Source: Blastocatellia bacterium (GTDB taxonomy: Bacteria; Acidobacteriota; Blastocatellia; Pyrinomonadales; Pyrinomonadaceae). Taken from it: a DNA stretch of 15,904 bases. The translations under genes and the position numbers were made by a program. Positions 1 to 6,680 of this stretch are shown one piece after another; within the stretch, counting starts at the first letter, position 1, and every line of letters starts with the position of its first letter. A model generated the notes under the pieces. It had not been told where the DNA came from and did not search any database. It saw only the letters and a list, made by a program, of their open reading frames with translations. The stretch lies in assembly GCA_003175865.1 (NCBI GenBank), contig PSRF01000166.1, positions 1 through 15,904 of the forward strand, given 5' to 3'.

Positions 1-1
1 G

Positions 2-1261
2 ATTGACTCGCCGCTGGCAGAACGAATGAGACCGCGCTCCCTCGCGGAGTTCGTCGGGCAAAGTCATCTTGTCGGCGAAGGACGTATTCTGCGTCGATTG
101 CTGGAGAGCGGGGGCGCATTGCCGTCCCTAATACTCTGGGGAGCACCCGGTACCGGCAAGACAACGCTCGCTCGATTGCTCGCAGAGAAGAGCGGCATGC
201 GCTTCATCGCATTGTCAGCCGTATTCTCGGGAGTAAAAGATCTCCGCGAAGCGATTCAGGAAGCAAAGAACGAACAACGCTACGGAAAACGAACCGTGTT
301 GTTCATTGATGAGATACATCGCTTCAACAAAACGCAGCAAGATGCGTTGTTACATGCTGTGGAACATGGCACGGTCACACTCATTGGAGCGACAACTGAA
401 AACCCTTCATTTGAGGTCACAGGCGCATTACTTTCCAGAAGTCGAGTGCTTGTTCTCAATCAGCTCTCCGACGAAGAAGTAGTGACAATCCTGAAGCGCG
501 CGCTGGCAGATGAAGAACGTGGACTTGCAAATTTTCATCCGGCTGTCTCCGATCAACTTCTGAAACGAATTGCGCAATCGGCAAGCGGCGATGCGCGTGT
601 TGGATTAACCGCGCTCGACGCCGCCGTTGAATCAACCTCCCCAGGCGAGACGGGTACGAGAACTGTTTCGGAGCAAACCGCTATTGAAGCTCTTGGGCGG
701 GCGCATTACGCCTATGACAAAGGTGGAGAAGAGCATTACAACCTCGCCTCAGCATTGATAAAGTCGCTTCGCAATTCGGACGTTGATGCGTCCTTGTACT
801 GGTTGGCTCGAATGGTTGAAGGTGGGGCTGATCCTGTTTTCATCGCTCGTAGGCTATGCATACTTGCATCTGAAGACATCGGTATGGCAGATCCACAGGC
901 GATGGTCCAGGCAGCAGCGGCCGCTGACATCGTGCAACTGATCGGCCTACCCGAAGCAGTGTTCCCCCTATCGCAGGCTACGATCTATCTCGCACGAGCG
1001 CCCAAGTCGAACGCAATCAAGAGTGCTTACTTCGCAGCTGTCGGTGACGCAGCAGAAACCGCCCGAGTTCCTGTGCCACTCCACCTGCGCAATGCACCAA
1101 CGCCGTTGATGAAGCACATCGGATACGGTCAGGGGTACCGTTATGTCCATGACGACCCAGCAGCCAAAGACGAGATGGAGTGTTTACCGGAGCAGTTAAA
1201 GGGCCGAAAGTATTTTGACACGAACGAGCTAAACGAAGAAGAACGAGCGAAGGGTAATTGA
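2..1261 (+). CDS. rarA: Replication-associated recombination protein A (AAA+ ATPase), 5' end cut by window
   Basis: RarA/MgsA (Mgs1/WRNIP1 family) is a cytoplasmic clamp-loader-like AAA+ ATPase that acts at stalled replication forks. Counting from the first in-window ATG (position 26), Walker A GAPGTGKTT is at residues 39-47, Walker B LFIDE at 92-96 followed by the family signature IHRFNKTQQD, sensor-1 GATTENPSFE at 121-130, and an SRSR arginine-finger segment near 137-140. The C-terminal half matches the RarA tetramerisation region (SDVDASLYWLARM, ARRLCILASEDIG). The frame is open to the left edge and the codons before the ATG read IDSPLAER. Family members carry a similar P-L-A-x-R-M-R-P-R stretch, so the real start lies outside the window and roughly 15-20 N-terminal residues are missing. 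The TGA stop overlaps the next ATG by one base, implying translational coupling with the methyltransferase-like gene. Family call is very secure. Confidence 0.96.
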   Translation: MDSPLAERMRPRSLAEFVGQSHLVGEGRILRRLLESGGALPSLILWGAPGTGKTTLARLLAEKSGMRFIALSAVFSGVKDLREAIQEAKNEQRYGKRTVLFIDEIHRFNKTQQDALLHAVEHGTVTLIGATTENPSFEVTGALLSRSRVLVLNQLSDEEVVTILKRALADEERGLANFHPAVSDQLLKRIAQSASGDARVGLTALDAAVESTSPGETGTRTVSEQTAIEALGRAHYAYDKGGEEHYNLASALIKSLRNSDVDASLYWLARMVEGGADPVFIARRLCILASEDIGMADPQAMVQAAAAADIVQLIGLPEAVFPLSQATIYLARAPKSNAIKSAYFAAVGDAAETARVPVPLHLRNAPTPLMKHIGYGQGYRYVHDDPAAKDEMECLPEQLKGRKYFDTNELNEEERAKGN

Positions 1262-2091
1262 TGAGCACACTGACCAAAAAGACAGACAAGGAACTCGCGT
1301 TTCTACACGACCTCTTTATCGCACCTGATTGGGGCGAGCGCTTCGCGGAACTGATCGACGAGCATGTGGAGTTTCCGAAAGAGGCGAAGGTAGCTTATCT
1401 CGCCGCGGGAACGGGCAGTCATGCAATCTCAATTCAAGAGCGTGTCGGCGATAAGCTTAAACTCATTTGTCTTGATGAAAGTGAAGCGTGTTTGGAACTT
1501 GCTCGGGCGAAGGCAATGACGGAAAGTGAAAACACCGAGTTTCAGCAAGGATTCCTTGATGATCTTAATTTTCCTGATAATGACTTTGATGTAGTTGTTG
1601 CAAATGCTTCGCTGATTAGCAGCGATCGAGTAGATAAGATCCTCTCAGAAATGGTCCGGATCGCGACACCGGGAGGAACGATCGCAATTGCTCTCCCGAC
1701 AGCATCCAGTTTCGGCGAGTTCTTTTCTATCTATTGGGAAGCGTTACACAATGTCGGCTTGATTGACTTGGAATCGGACGTCGAGACACTGATTACAGAG
1801 CTACCAACCACTTCAGAAATAGAAAAAATGACGGAAGAAGTCGGCCTCGAAGACGTGAGTTCCTGGACCCGTGTAGAAGAATTTGATTACGAATCAGGTG
1901 AGCAGTTCCTCAATTCCCCACTCGTTGCAGACTTCTTAATGCATGGCTGGCTCGCGTCAGTGCCAGAAACGAGTCGTGAGAAAGTCACGCGTGAGATAGC
2001 GCGACTGATAAACGAAGAGAGACATGAAGCAGAGTTTGCGCTGTCGGTTAAGTCAACATTGGTTGTGGGCCGCAAGGCTCAGACACACTAG
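1261..2091 (+). CDS. Class I SAM-dependent methyltransferase-like protein, substrate unknown
   Basis: A 276-residue protein with a Rossmann methyltransferase pattern. A motif I-like glycine loop YLAAGTGSHAI is at about residues 46-56, an acidic end of strand 2 (CLDESEACLELA) at 70-81, a motif II-like segment FPDNDFDVVVANA at 104-116, and the post-motif PGGTIAIALP at 137-146. This order resembles ubiquinone/menaquinone-biosynthesis-type and other small-molecule methyltransferases. Motif I is degenerate: the acidic residue usually found before the glycines is replaced by Tyr-Leu-Ala-Ala. About 100 residues after the core form an acidic helical region with no recognised motif. I chose ATG at 1261, which overlaps the rarA TGA. 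A TTG three bases earlier is possible but less likely. The coupling suggests co-expression with rarA but not a shared pathway. The fold call is fairly good; the substrate is unknown, and loss of activity cannot be excluded. Confidence 0.72.
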   Translation: MSTLTKKTDKELAFLHDLFIAPDWGERFAELIDEHVEFPKEAKVAYLAAGTGSHAISIQERVGDKLKLICLDESEACLELARAKAMTESENTEFQQGFLDDLNFPDNDFDVVVANASLISSDRVDKILSEMVRIATPGGTIAIALPTASSFGEFFSIYWEALHNVGLIDLESDVETLITELPTTSEIEKMTEEVGLEDVSSWTRVEEFDYESGEQFLNSPLVADFLMHGWLASVPETSREKVTREIARLINEERHEAEFALSVKSTLVVGRKAQTH

Positions 2092-2100
2092 ACAAACCGT

Positions 2101-2292
2101 TTACTTATCGAGATCTTTTCGACCTTCCTTTTCGCCTTCCTCTAAGCCCTCTTTAAATGCCCGCTTGCTCTGGCCCAGTGCTTTTGCAAGTTGTGGCAAC
2201 CTGGTCGCACCGAACAACAAAAAGATTACCACCGCAATTACAATCAATTCTGGAGTACCAAGCCCTCCAATCGCTAACATCGTGTTACTCAT
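2101..2292 (-). CDS. tatA: Twin-arginine translocase subunit TatA/TatE family
   Basis: A 63-residue protein with the TatA architecture. It has a short N-terminus, one membrane helix (about residues 14-27, ELIVIAVVIFLLFG), the hinge F-G-x-x-x-L-P-x-L at about 26-34, and a charged amphipathic helix (KALGQSKRAFKEGLEE) with an acidic/basic tail. TatA oligomers form the passage through which TatBC-recruited folded proteins cross the inner membrane. No tatB or tatC is visible nearby, so the rest of the pathway must be encoded elsewhere. A strong ribosome binding site (GAGGAG) lies a few bases before the ATG. The gene follows the HNH endonuclease gene by 24 bases and is probably co-transcribed with it. 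Its stop is 9 bases from the stop of the convergent methyltransferase-like gene. TatB is less likely because the protein is so short. Confidence 0.93.
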   Translation of the reverse strand: MSNTMLAIGGLGTPELIVIAVVIFLLFGATRLPQLAKALGQSKRAFKEGLEEGEKEGRKDLDK

Positions 2293-2316
2293 AATCTCCT
2301 CTTTTCACAGGGGCTA

Positions 2317-2844
2317 CTAGTCACCTCGATCCGACTCATAAAACAGATACTTTCTCCAGGTTTCATCGGCGCGACCGAGGTACCTCATTATCTGACGGTT
2401 AACGTGCAACGAAAAGCCACGTGGTCTGCGGAGCAAGTGCATACCAGACTCTTCAGGAGTCCGGTTACCTTTCTTATGGTTACAGCGCTTGCAACACGCA
2501 ACCAGATTATCCCACGCGGACTCACCTCCACGCGAACGCGGTTGCACATGATCGAGCGTCAATTCTGAGGGTGGATATTGTTTACCGCAGTACTGGCATG
2601 TGGAATGATCGCGCAAAAGGATGTTCTTACGCGAAAGGGATCGTCGCTCAAAAGGTATGTGTATGTATTCGGTCAAGCGAATGACCGATGGCGCATGAAT
2701 GGACAGCTTTTGCGAATGGAGCATGTGTCCATTGTGCTCTTCGACGCGAGCGACTCCCTTGAATATCATCACAACTGCGCGCCTTTCGGTGCACACGTTG
2801 ATCGGTTCGAAAGAGTTATTAAGTACTAAGACCCTGCCATTCAT
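2317..2844 (-). CDS. HNH endonuclease family protein
   Basis: A 175-residue protein. Its N-terminus contains [13 protein letters not shown] (residues 5-17), typical of a widespread chromosomal HNH family whose members begin with V-L-V-L-N followed by a short beta-rich domain. The HNH/zinc module spans about 83-125: CQYC (83-86), a DH pair at 98-99 ([13 protein letters not shown]), N113 (WDNLV), CCKRC (117-121), then NHKKGN. These are the metal-binding cysteines and the His-Asn-His catalytic set of beta-beta-alpha-metal nucleases. The family is common in Cyanobacteria, Acidobacteria and Actinobacteria, usually as an isolated housekeeping-like gene whose cellular role is not established. It has its own promoter (2855-2884), which places transcription start only a few bases before the ATG. 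It appears to lead a two-gene unit with tatA. It is not associated with a methylase or other restriction gene here. Confidence 0.9.
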   Translation of the reverse strand: MNGRVLVLNNSFEPINVCTERRAVVMIFKGVARVEEHNGHMLHSQKLSIHAPSVIRLTEYIHIPFERRSLSRKNILLRDHSTCQYCGKQYPPSELTLDHVQPRSRGGESAWDNLVACCKRCNHKKGNRTPEESGMHLLRRPRGFSLHVNRQIMRYLGRADETWRKYLFYESDRGD

Positions 2845-2854
2845 ACTTAGGCTG

Positions 2855-2884
2855 ATATTACGCGAGCGTAGAAGAAGGTGTCAA
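2855..2884 (-). promoter_or_regulatory. Sigma-70-type promoter of the HNH-tatA unit
   Basis: On the minus strand a perfect -35 box TTGACA (2879-2884) is followed after 18 bases by TAATAT (2855-2860, 4 of 6 matches to TATAAT). The region just upstream is A/T-rich. Only 10 bases separate the -10 box from the HNH ATG, so the predicted transcript would begin about 3-5 bases before the start codon, and no ribosome binding site is visible there. Inferred from sequence only. Confidence 0.6.
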
Positions 2885-2922
2885 AAATATGTTGCATTTA
2901 GGGCTTATTACCCCTGTTTGAC

Positions 2923-3672
2923 CTAGTGTCTGGGCCGTGCAATGGTCAACACGAAGACGCTGCGGGCTCCCGCATCGAACAAAGCTTGCCCACAGCTTGA
3001 AGCCGTTGCTCCAGTTGTAAAAACATCATCCACCAACAGTATGTCTTCCGCATTAACCAGGGCCGGGTAACGGACACTGAACGCTCCTGTAACTGTGTCT
3101 TCCCTTGCTTTAGCATCAAGTCCAGCGCGGTATTTGTCGGACACACCGCTTCTAATCAGACTGGTGTCGTCCAACGGTAGGTTCAACGACCTCGCTACTG
3201 CTTCTGCGATCACCGCCGCCTGATTAAAACCTCGCGACTTCAAGCGTTCCGAGTGCAATGGGACCGGCATAACACGAGTAGCAGCATCAATGGGCGCGCG
3301 ACGTGCGGTGGCTATGAGTAGACTCAAGAGACGTTTGGGTAGATAAGCTTCACGCTTGAGTTGTAGCGCTGAACTACGCAACGCATACTCGTAAAGTCCG
3401 CACGCCCGTGCCGCCGTAAATGATTGATCGTCGCACCGATGACACCTTGCAGCGTCGACTCTTACTGGTGAAATACTGCCCGACGTAACGACACCACATT
3501 TCCAACAGACTGTTTCTGCTCCGTCAAAGATAGTTGTGAGTTGCCAACACTGCTGGCAACAAACTCCAAGATCATGAGATTCAACATTTGAACCGCAAAG
3601 CGAACACGGCTGTGGATAGGCAACACTAAGAAGTGAGTCAGAAACGAACTCCACGAAACGTAGGAGGTGCAT
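2923..3672 (-). CDS. comF: ComF family phosphoribosyltransferase-like protein
   Basis: A 249-residue protein with the two-part ComF layout. The N-terminal cysteine-pair region has pairs at about residues 23/26, 38-42, 56/59 and 77/80, consistent with zinc binding. The C-terminal type I phosphoribosyltransferase domain has the PRPP-binding loop LLVDDVFTTGATASS at about 212-226. VPVPLHSERLKSRGFNQA near 135-152 is the usual ComF helix-loop region. Family members (ComFC/GntX) are linked to uptake or processing of single-stranded DNA during natural transformation. No other competence gene is present here. I prefer the ATG at 3672. In-frame TTG (3681) and GTG (3678) codons lie inside the T-rich tail of the upstream terminator and lack a ribosome binding site. 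The gene starts 15 bases after that hairpin, so it relies on read-through or on a promoter inside the dksA-like gene. Confidence 0.88.
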   Translation of the reverse strand: MHLLRFVEFVSDSLLSVAYPQPCSLCGSNVESHDLGVCCQQCWQLTTIFDGAETVCWKCGVVTSGSISPVRVDAARCHRCDDQSFTAARACGLYEYALRSSALQLKREAYLPKRLLSLLIATARRAPIDAATRVMPVPLHSERLKSRGFNQAAVIAEAVARSLNLPLDDTSLIRSGVSDKYRAGLDAKAREDTVTGAFSVRYPALVNAEDILLVDDVFTTGATASSCGQALFDAGARSVFVLTIARPRH

Positions 3673-3679
3673 AGTCACC

Positions 3680-3715
3680 AAAACAAAACGGCCTCCCCGC
3701 GAAAGGAGAGGCCGT
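3680..3715 (-). terminator. Intrinsic terminator after the dksA-like gene
   Basis: Arms 3688-3698 and 3705-3715 pair at 10 of 11 positions (ACGGCCTC is complementary to GAGGCCGT) around a 6-base loop. On the minus strand the hairpin is followed by TTTTGTTTT (3680-3688), the expected T-tract. It lies just after the dksA-like stop codon and ends the large rplU-to-dksA operon. It also sits directly on the comF translation start region. Confidence 0.88.
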
Positions 3716-3738
3716 ACTTAAGTCACCAGGGGTATGGT

Positions 3739-4107
3739 CTACTCATCTTCGTCGCCCAGCAAACCACGCTCTTGCAGATCCTGACAACGAACGCAGTGGC
3801 GGGCCCACGGCACCGCCTCTAATCTTTTCTCAGGCAAAGCTTCGCCACAGTGAACACACTTGCCGTAATCTGATGTTTCGATTCGTTCAAGCGCCTCGTC
3901 GATCAAATTCAGCAACTGACGATCGTTGTCTGACATCGACACCAGGAGTTCTTTTGTGTACGCGTTGGCCGCCATATCCGCAGGATCTTGCGTCGCCTCC
4001 GCATCGCGTTCACGACTGTATTGTTCTGCGGCTTGGACCTGTCCAACAAGTCCTTCTCGACGGTCCAACAATTTATCGCGAAATACTTTAGTGCGCCTCT
4101 TATCCAT
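3739..4107 (-). CDS. TraR/DksA-family zinc finger regulator
   Basis: A 122-residue protein with a helical N-terminal half and a C4 zinc finger, C84-x2-C87 ... C105-x2-C108 (GKCVHCGEALPEKRLEAVPW then ARHCVRC). The coiled-coil tip carries DPADMA (residues 41-46), matching the D-x-x-D-x-A motif that DksA inserts into the RNA polymerase secondary channel to affect initiation, classically with ppGpp at ribosomal promoters. The protein is shorter than the 151-residue E. coli DksA, so it could be a DksA-like or TraR-like variant. The intact tip favours a genuine polymerase-binding role (inference). It is the last gene of the rplU-rpmA-obgE-nadD-rsfS-sigma54 activator-rlmH unit, 50 bases after rlmH, and is followed by a strong intrinsic terminator. 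A GGAGGG and an AGGA upstream of the ATG provide ribosome binding. Confidence 0.88.
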   Translation of the reverse strand: MDKRRTKVFRDKLLDRREGLVGQVQAAEQYSRERDAEATQDPADMAANAYTKELLVSMSDNDRQLLNLIDEALERIETSDYGKCVHCGEALPEKRLEAVPWARHCVRCQDLQERGLLGDEDE

Positions 4108-4157
4108 TATTTTGTCCTGTTCCCTCCACCCTACTTGTTAAGGAATCTATCAGGTAG

Positions 4158-4616
4158 TTACTTCTGATACGGCAAACCGTGGATGATGGTGTAAGCCCTG
4201 TACAATTGCTCCAACAACAACACTCGAGTCATCTCATGAGTTAAGGTCAGCCGCGAAAGCGACCAGCTCTTATCAGCCCGTTCAATCAACGACGACGAAA
4301 GTCCGTGTGGTCCCCCGATAATCAGTACCACCTCCTTGATCCCACTGTTCTCCCAAGCCTGGACTTGCGCGGCTAATTGCTGCGAAGTCCACTCAACGCC
4401 GTCCGGATCCAAAACCACCGCAGTGGCGCCGGAAGGAAGAGCGTCTGAGATGCGCTTGAGGTCCTTATCGATGCCCGCCTTGTCAGTGCGTCCGGCCTCG
4501 CGCAACTCCGTGATATCCAGTCGAACAAAATGCGACAACCGATCGGCGTAGTCCGCAATTAAATCGCGTAACCTGGAATCCCTTGTCTTTCCTAACCAGA
4601 TAATTCGCAGGCGCAT
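4158..4616 (-). CDS. rlmH: 23S rRNA (pseudouridine-1915-N3)-methyltransferase
   Basis: RlmH is a homodimeric SPOUT-class enzyme that uses SAM to methylate N3 of pseudouridine 1915 in helix 69 of 23S rRNA, acting on assembled 70S ribosomes. The protein is 152 residues, the usual family size. It shows the SPOUT knot glycine motif IIGGPHGLS (99-107) and the C-terminal signature LTHEMTRVLLLEQLYRA (125-141). The terminal LPYQK differs from the usual P-Y-H-K/R ending by a His-to-Gln change. The N-terminal MRLRIIWLGKTRD is canonical. It begins 15 bases after the sigma-54 activator stop, with AAGG before the ATG, clearly within the same transcript. Neighbouring rsfS, obgE and ribosomal protein genes fit a late large-subunit maturation module. 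Confidence 0.95.
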   Translation of the reverse strand: MRLRIIWLGKTRDSRLRDLIADYADRLSHFVRLDITELREAGRTDKAGIDKDLKRISDALPSGATAVVLDPDGVEWTSQQLAAQVQAWENSGIKEVVLIIGGPHGLSSSLIERADKSWSLSRLTLTHEMTRVLLLEQLYRAYTIIHGLPYQK

Positions 4617-4631
4617 GCCTTAAGTTTTTTC

Positions 4632-5555
4632 CTAAAGCTTGTAGCGCGCAATCTTCTCGTAAAGATTCTTGCGGCTGATCCCGAGAATACGCGCACACTC
4701 AGTTTTGTTGCCGTCCGTTACCTGTAGCACTTCGCGAATATGAGCAGCCTCTAACTCTGCAAGAGTCTTTAGTCGCTGCCCTTTGTGATTCGCCTCGACC
4801 GCCGCAGTAAGACTCTCCGGTAAATCACTCGCGTCAACCGTAGTCCCGTTCGCTACTATCACTGCCCGCTCAAGGATGTTCGCTAACTCGCGCGCATTGC
4901 CTGGAAAATCATACTCACGGAGTATCGCCAAAGCCTTAGGTGACAGTGCTTCTACTTTTCTTCCATGCTTCTCTGAGTAATGCGACAGAAAGTACTGGAC
5001 CAATTGTGAAAGATCTTGTCCGCGTTCGCGCAACGGCGGCACACGGATCTGAATTACGTTTAGCCGGTAAAACAAGTCCTCACGAAAACTTCGTCGCGCA
5101 ACAGCCTGAACCAAATCAACATTGGTCAATGCAATTAACCGTGCATCTACTTTGATCGTCTTACGACCGCCCAATCTTTCAAACTCGCGCGACTCGATGA
5201 CTCGAAGTAGTTTGGCCTGCGCATCCTTCGAAAGATGAGCAATCTCATCGAGGACGATTGTTCCTTTGTCAGCAGCCTCAAAGCGTCCCGGTTTAGCTTC
5301 GGTTGCGCCGGTAAAAGCGCCGCGCTCAAAACCGAAGAGTTCTGCTTCAAGCAACTCACCGGGCAATGTGGCACAATCGATCTTGACAAATGACTGCCGT
5401 GAACGATTCGACTTGGCATGGATAAAGAGCGCTAGCGCATCCTTACCAACACCTGACTCTCCAGTGATGAGCACATTCGAATCAGTTGCAGCCACTCGTT
5501 CCGCGAGCCCGAAGGCCTCGCGCATACTGCTCGAGCGCGCAAAGATCTCAATCAT
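4632..5555 (-). CDS. Stand-alone sigma-54-dependent transcriptional activator (AAA+ plus Fis-type HTH, no receiver)
   Basis: A 307-residue bacterial enhancer-binding protein consisting only of the central AAA+ domain and a C-terminal Fis-type helix-turn-helix. Walker A is GESGVGKD (32-39), with Val where Thr is usual. The sigma-54-contacting GAFTGA loop is intact at 79-84, and Walker B is TIVLDE (99-104). REDLFYRLNV carries the arginine finger, and FPGNARELANILERAV is the usual sensor-2 helix segment. The DNA-binding helices are NKTECARILGISRKNLYEKI near the C-terminus. NtrC-type proteins normally carry a receiver, GAF or PAS domain before the AAA+ domain; here the protein begins directly at the AAA+ domain. 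It should therefore be constitutive or controlled by a partner or by expression level, as for PspF (inference). It overlaps rsfS by 4 bases (ATGA) and precedes rlmH by 15 bases. Target promoters are unknown, and I found no convincing -24/-12 element in this window. Confidence 0.93.
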   Translation of the reverse strand: MIEIFARSSSMREAFGLAERVAATDSNVLITGESGVGKDALALFIHAKSNRSRQSFVKIDCATLPGELLEAELFGFERGAFTGATEAKPGRFEAADKGTIVLDEIAHLSKDAQAKLLRVIESREFERLGGRKTIKVDARLIALTNVDLVQAVARRSFREDLFYRLNVIQIRVPPLRERGQDLSQLVQYFLSHYSEKHGRKVEALSPKALAILREYDFPGNARELANILERAVIVANGTTVDASDLPESLTAAVEANHKGQRLKTLAELEAAHIREVLQVTDGNKTECARILGISRKNLYEKIARYKL

Positions 5556-6013
5556 TCTCTTCTCAAAGAACTACGGTTCTCGTCGACTCCCTCTGGCAGT
5601 GGAACTCGCTTCGATTCGCGCCAGAGTCGCTCAAGGTCATAAAACGCTCGCGCTTTTTTTTCGAACACATGGACCACAAAATCGCCGTAGTCAAGAAGCA
5701 CCCACTCTGCAGTCTTGTATCCCTCAACACGCGCAGCAGTTGAGCCAGTCTTCTTTAACGTTTCGTAGATCTCGTCTGCAATCGCCTGGACTTGGCGCTC
5801 GTTCGCACCGCTCGCGAGCACAAAGTAGTCTGTGAAGCTCGCAATCTCACGAAGATCCAGCACCGCGAGGTCGATTGCCTTCTTTTCACTGGCTGCATGC
5901 AAAGCCGTGGCGATGCGCTGATCAAGCACTTCGGCTGCCGGTGACAAAGCAGCTTGAGCTCTGACTGCATCCTGCGGATTGAGGGACTGTTCTTTAACTG
6001 TATTGTGTTTCAT
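5552..6013 (-). CDS. rsfS: Ribosomal silencing factor RsfS (Iojap family)
   Basis: RsfS binds L14 on the 50S subunit and blocks joining with 30S under nutrient limitation, and it also assists subunit biogenesis. The protein is 153 residues. The conserved Iojap domain runs from about residue 30 to 140, with KKAIDLAVLDLREIASFTDYFVLASGANERQ split across 44-74, then the W-V-L-L-D-Y-G-D-F-V-V-H-V-F core near 103-117 and the RAFYDLERLW ending. The first 30 residues (QSLNPQDAVRAQAALSPAAE) are a lineage-specific helical extension. The ATG at 6013 is the only Met before the domain. It lies 20 bases inside the nadD 3' end with AAGG upstream, so translation is coupled. nadD-rsfS adjacency is widespread in bacteria, and rlmH often follows; here a sigma-54 activator is inserted between rsfS and rlmH. 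Confidence 0.95.
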   Translation of the reverse strand: MKHNTVKEQSLNPQDAVRAQAALSPAAEVLDQRIATALHAASEKKAIDLAVLDLREIASFTDYFVLASGANERQVQAIADEIYETLKKTGSTAARVEGYKTAEWVLLDYGDFVVHVFEKKARAFYDLERLWRESKRVPLPEGVDENRSSLRRE

Positions 6014-6677
6014 TCGAACCTTGATAAATGCCGTATTTCACTATGTACTCAGCGACCCCTGCGGGCACCAACCGCGCAAGCTCCTCAAATCGCCGCTCCC
6101 TCGCGACGCGTCTTATGTCGGTTGCAGCAACGTCTTTCATCACCGCGTCAGTAAAATAAATCCGGCGTTCAGTCACCGAATCGAAGGCTGCGCCTGACGC
6201 CCTTAGATCGACGATACGTGTTGCAATCTCGCTTCCAACATGCCCGCGTTCAATCTGGTAACCGGGCCTCGTCACCACAATATGGTTTACTGTTACAAGT
6301 AAACGCTGCCAGTCTCGCCACGTTGTGATCTCGGACCAGGAGTCAGCACCCATGATGAAGAACAACTCAGTGTCTACACCTAACTGCTCTTCGAAGTGCG
6401 CGATCGTATCGACCGTGTAACGTCGATTCGGTTCATCGAGCTCAAAACTCGAGACTACCAGGTTGGGATCACTTTGAGTTGCAAGGGCCAACATCGCGTA
6501 ACGATGTAGCGGTGCTGCCACAACTCTCCCGATCTTGTGCGGCGCCACCTGAGCAGGCACAAACAAAACCTTCTCAATCTCAAATAACTGAAGCACGCGG
6601 CGAGCCACTTCAACGTGTCCCAGGTGCACCGGATCAAACGTTCCACCGTAAAGAGCGATACGCCGTTTCGCGCTCAT
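5994..6677 (-). CDS. nadD: Nicotinate-mononucleotide adenylyltransferase
   Basis: NadD transfers AMP from ATP to nicotinate mononucleotide, giving deamido-NAD in the cytoplasmic NAD pathway. The 227-residue protein begins RRIALYGGTFDPVHLGH, with the nucleotidyltransferase loop GGTFDP and HxGH motif at residues 11-21. FFIMGADSWSEITTWRDWQRLL is the usual NadD middle motif near 107-128 (split here as FFIMGADSWSEI and TTWRDWQRLL). Near the C-terminus VAATDIRR stands in for the more common I-S-S-T-x-I-R ATP-binding motif. Its ATG follows the obgE stop by 3 bases and its 3' end overlaps rsfS by 20 bases, so it is tightly embedded in the operon. obgE-nadD-rsfS is a common bacterial order. Confidence 0.95.
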   Translation of the reverse strand: MSAKRRIALYGGTFDPVHLGHVEVARRVLQLFEIEKVLFVPAQVAPHKIGRVVAAPLHRYAMLALATQSDPNLVVSSFELDEPNRRYTVDTIAHFEEQLGVDTELFFIMGADSWSEITTWRDWQRLLVTVNHIVVTRPGYQIERGHVGSEIATRIVDLRASGAAFDSVTERRIYFTDAVMKDVAATDIRRVARERRFEELARLVPAGVAEYIVKYGIYQGSNETQYS

Positions 6678-6680
6678 TTT

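Noticed and set aside
361..390. TGGCAC as part of a sigma-54 (-24/-12) promoter
   Set aside because: No GC-containing -12 element at the required spacing, and it is inside the rarA coding region. Other TGGCA matches on either strand also failed the spacing test.
2024..2320. Open frame of 98 codons on the plus strand overlapping the methyltransferase-like gene end and tatA
   Set aside because: It spans the 3' ends of two supported genes. Its sequence mirrors tatA in antisense.
2899..2914. Possible hairpin AGGG/CCCT after comF as its terminator
   Set aside because: Only four base pairs and no T-tract at the right place.
4108..4157. Possible promoter or terminator between rlmH and the dksA-like gene
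   Set aside because: Only a 5-base inverted repeat (ATCAG/CTGAT), and no -35/-10 pair of acceptable quality.
5266..5835. Open frame of 189 codons on the plus strand opposite the sigma-54 activator and rsfS
   Set aside because: Shadow of two well-supported genes. The composition is Ser/Arg-rich as expected for an antisense frame, and there is no ribosome binding site.
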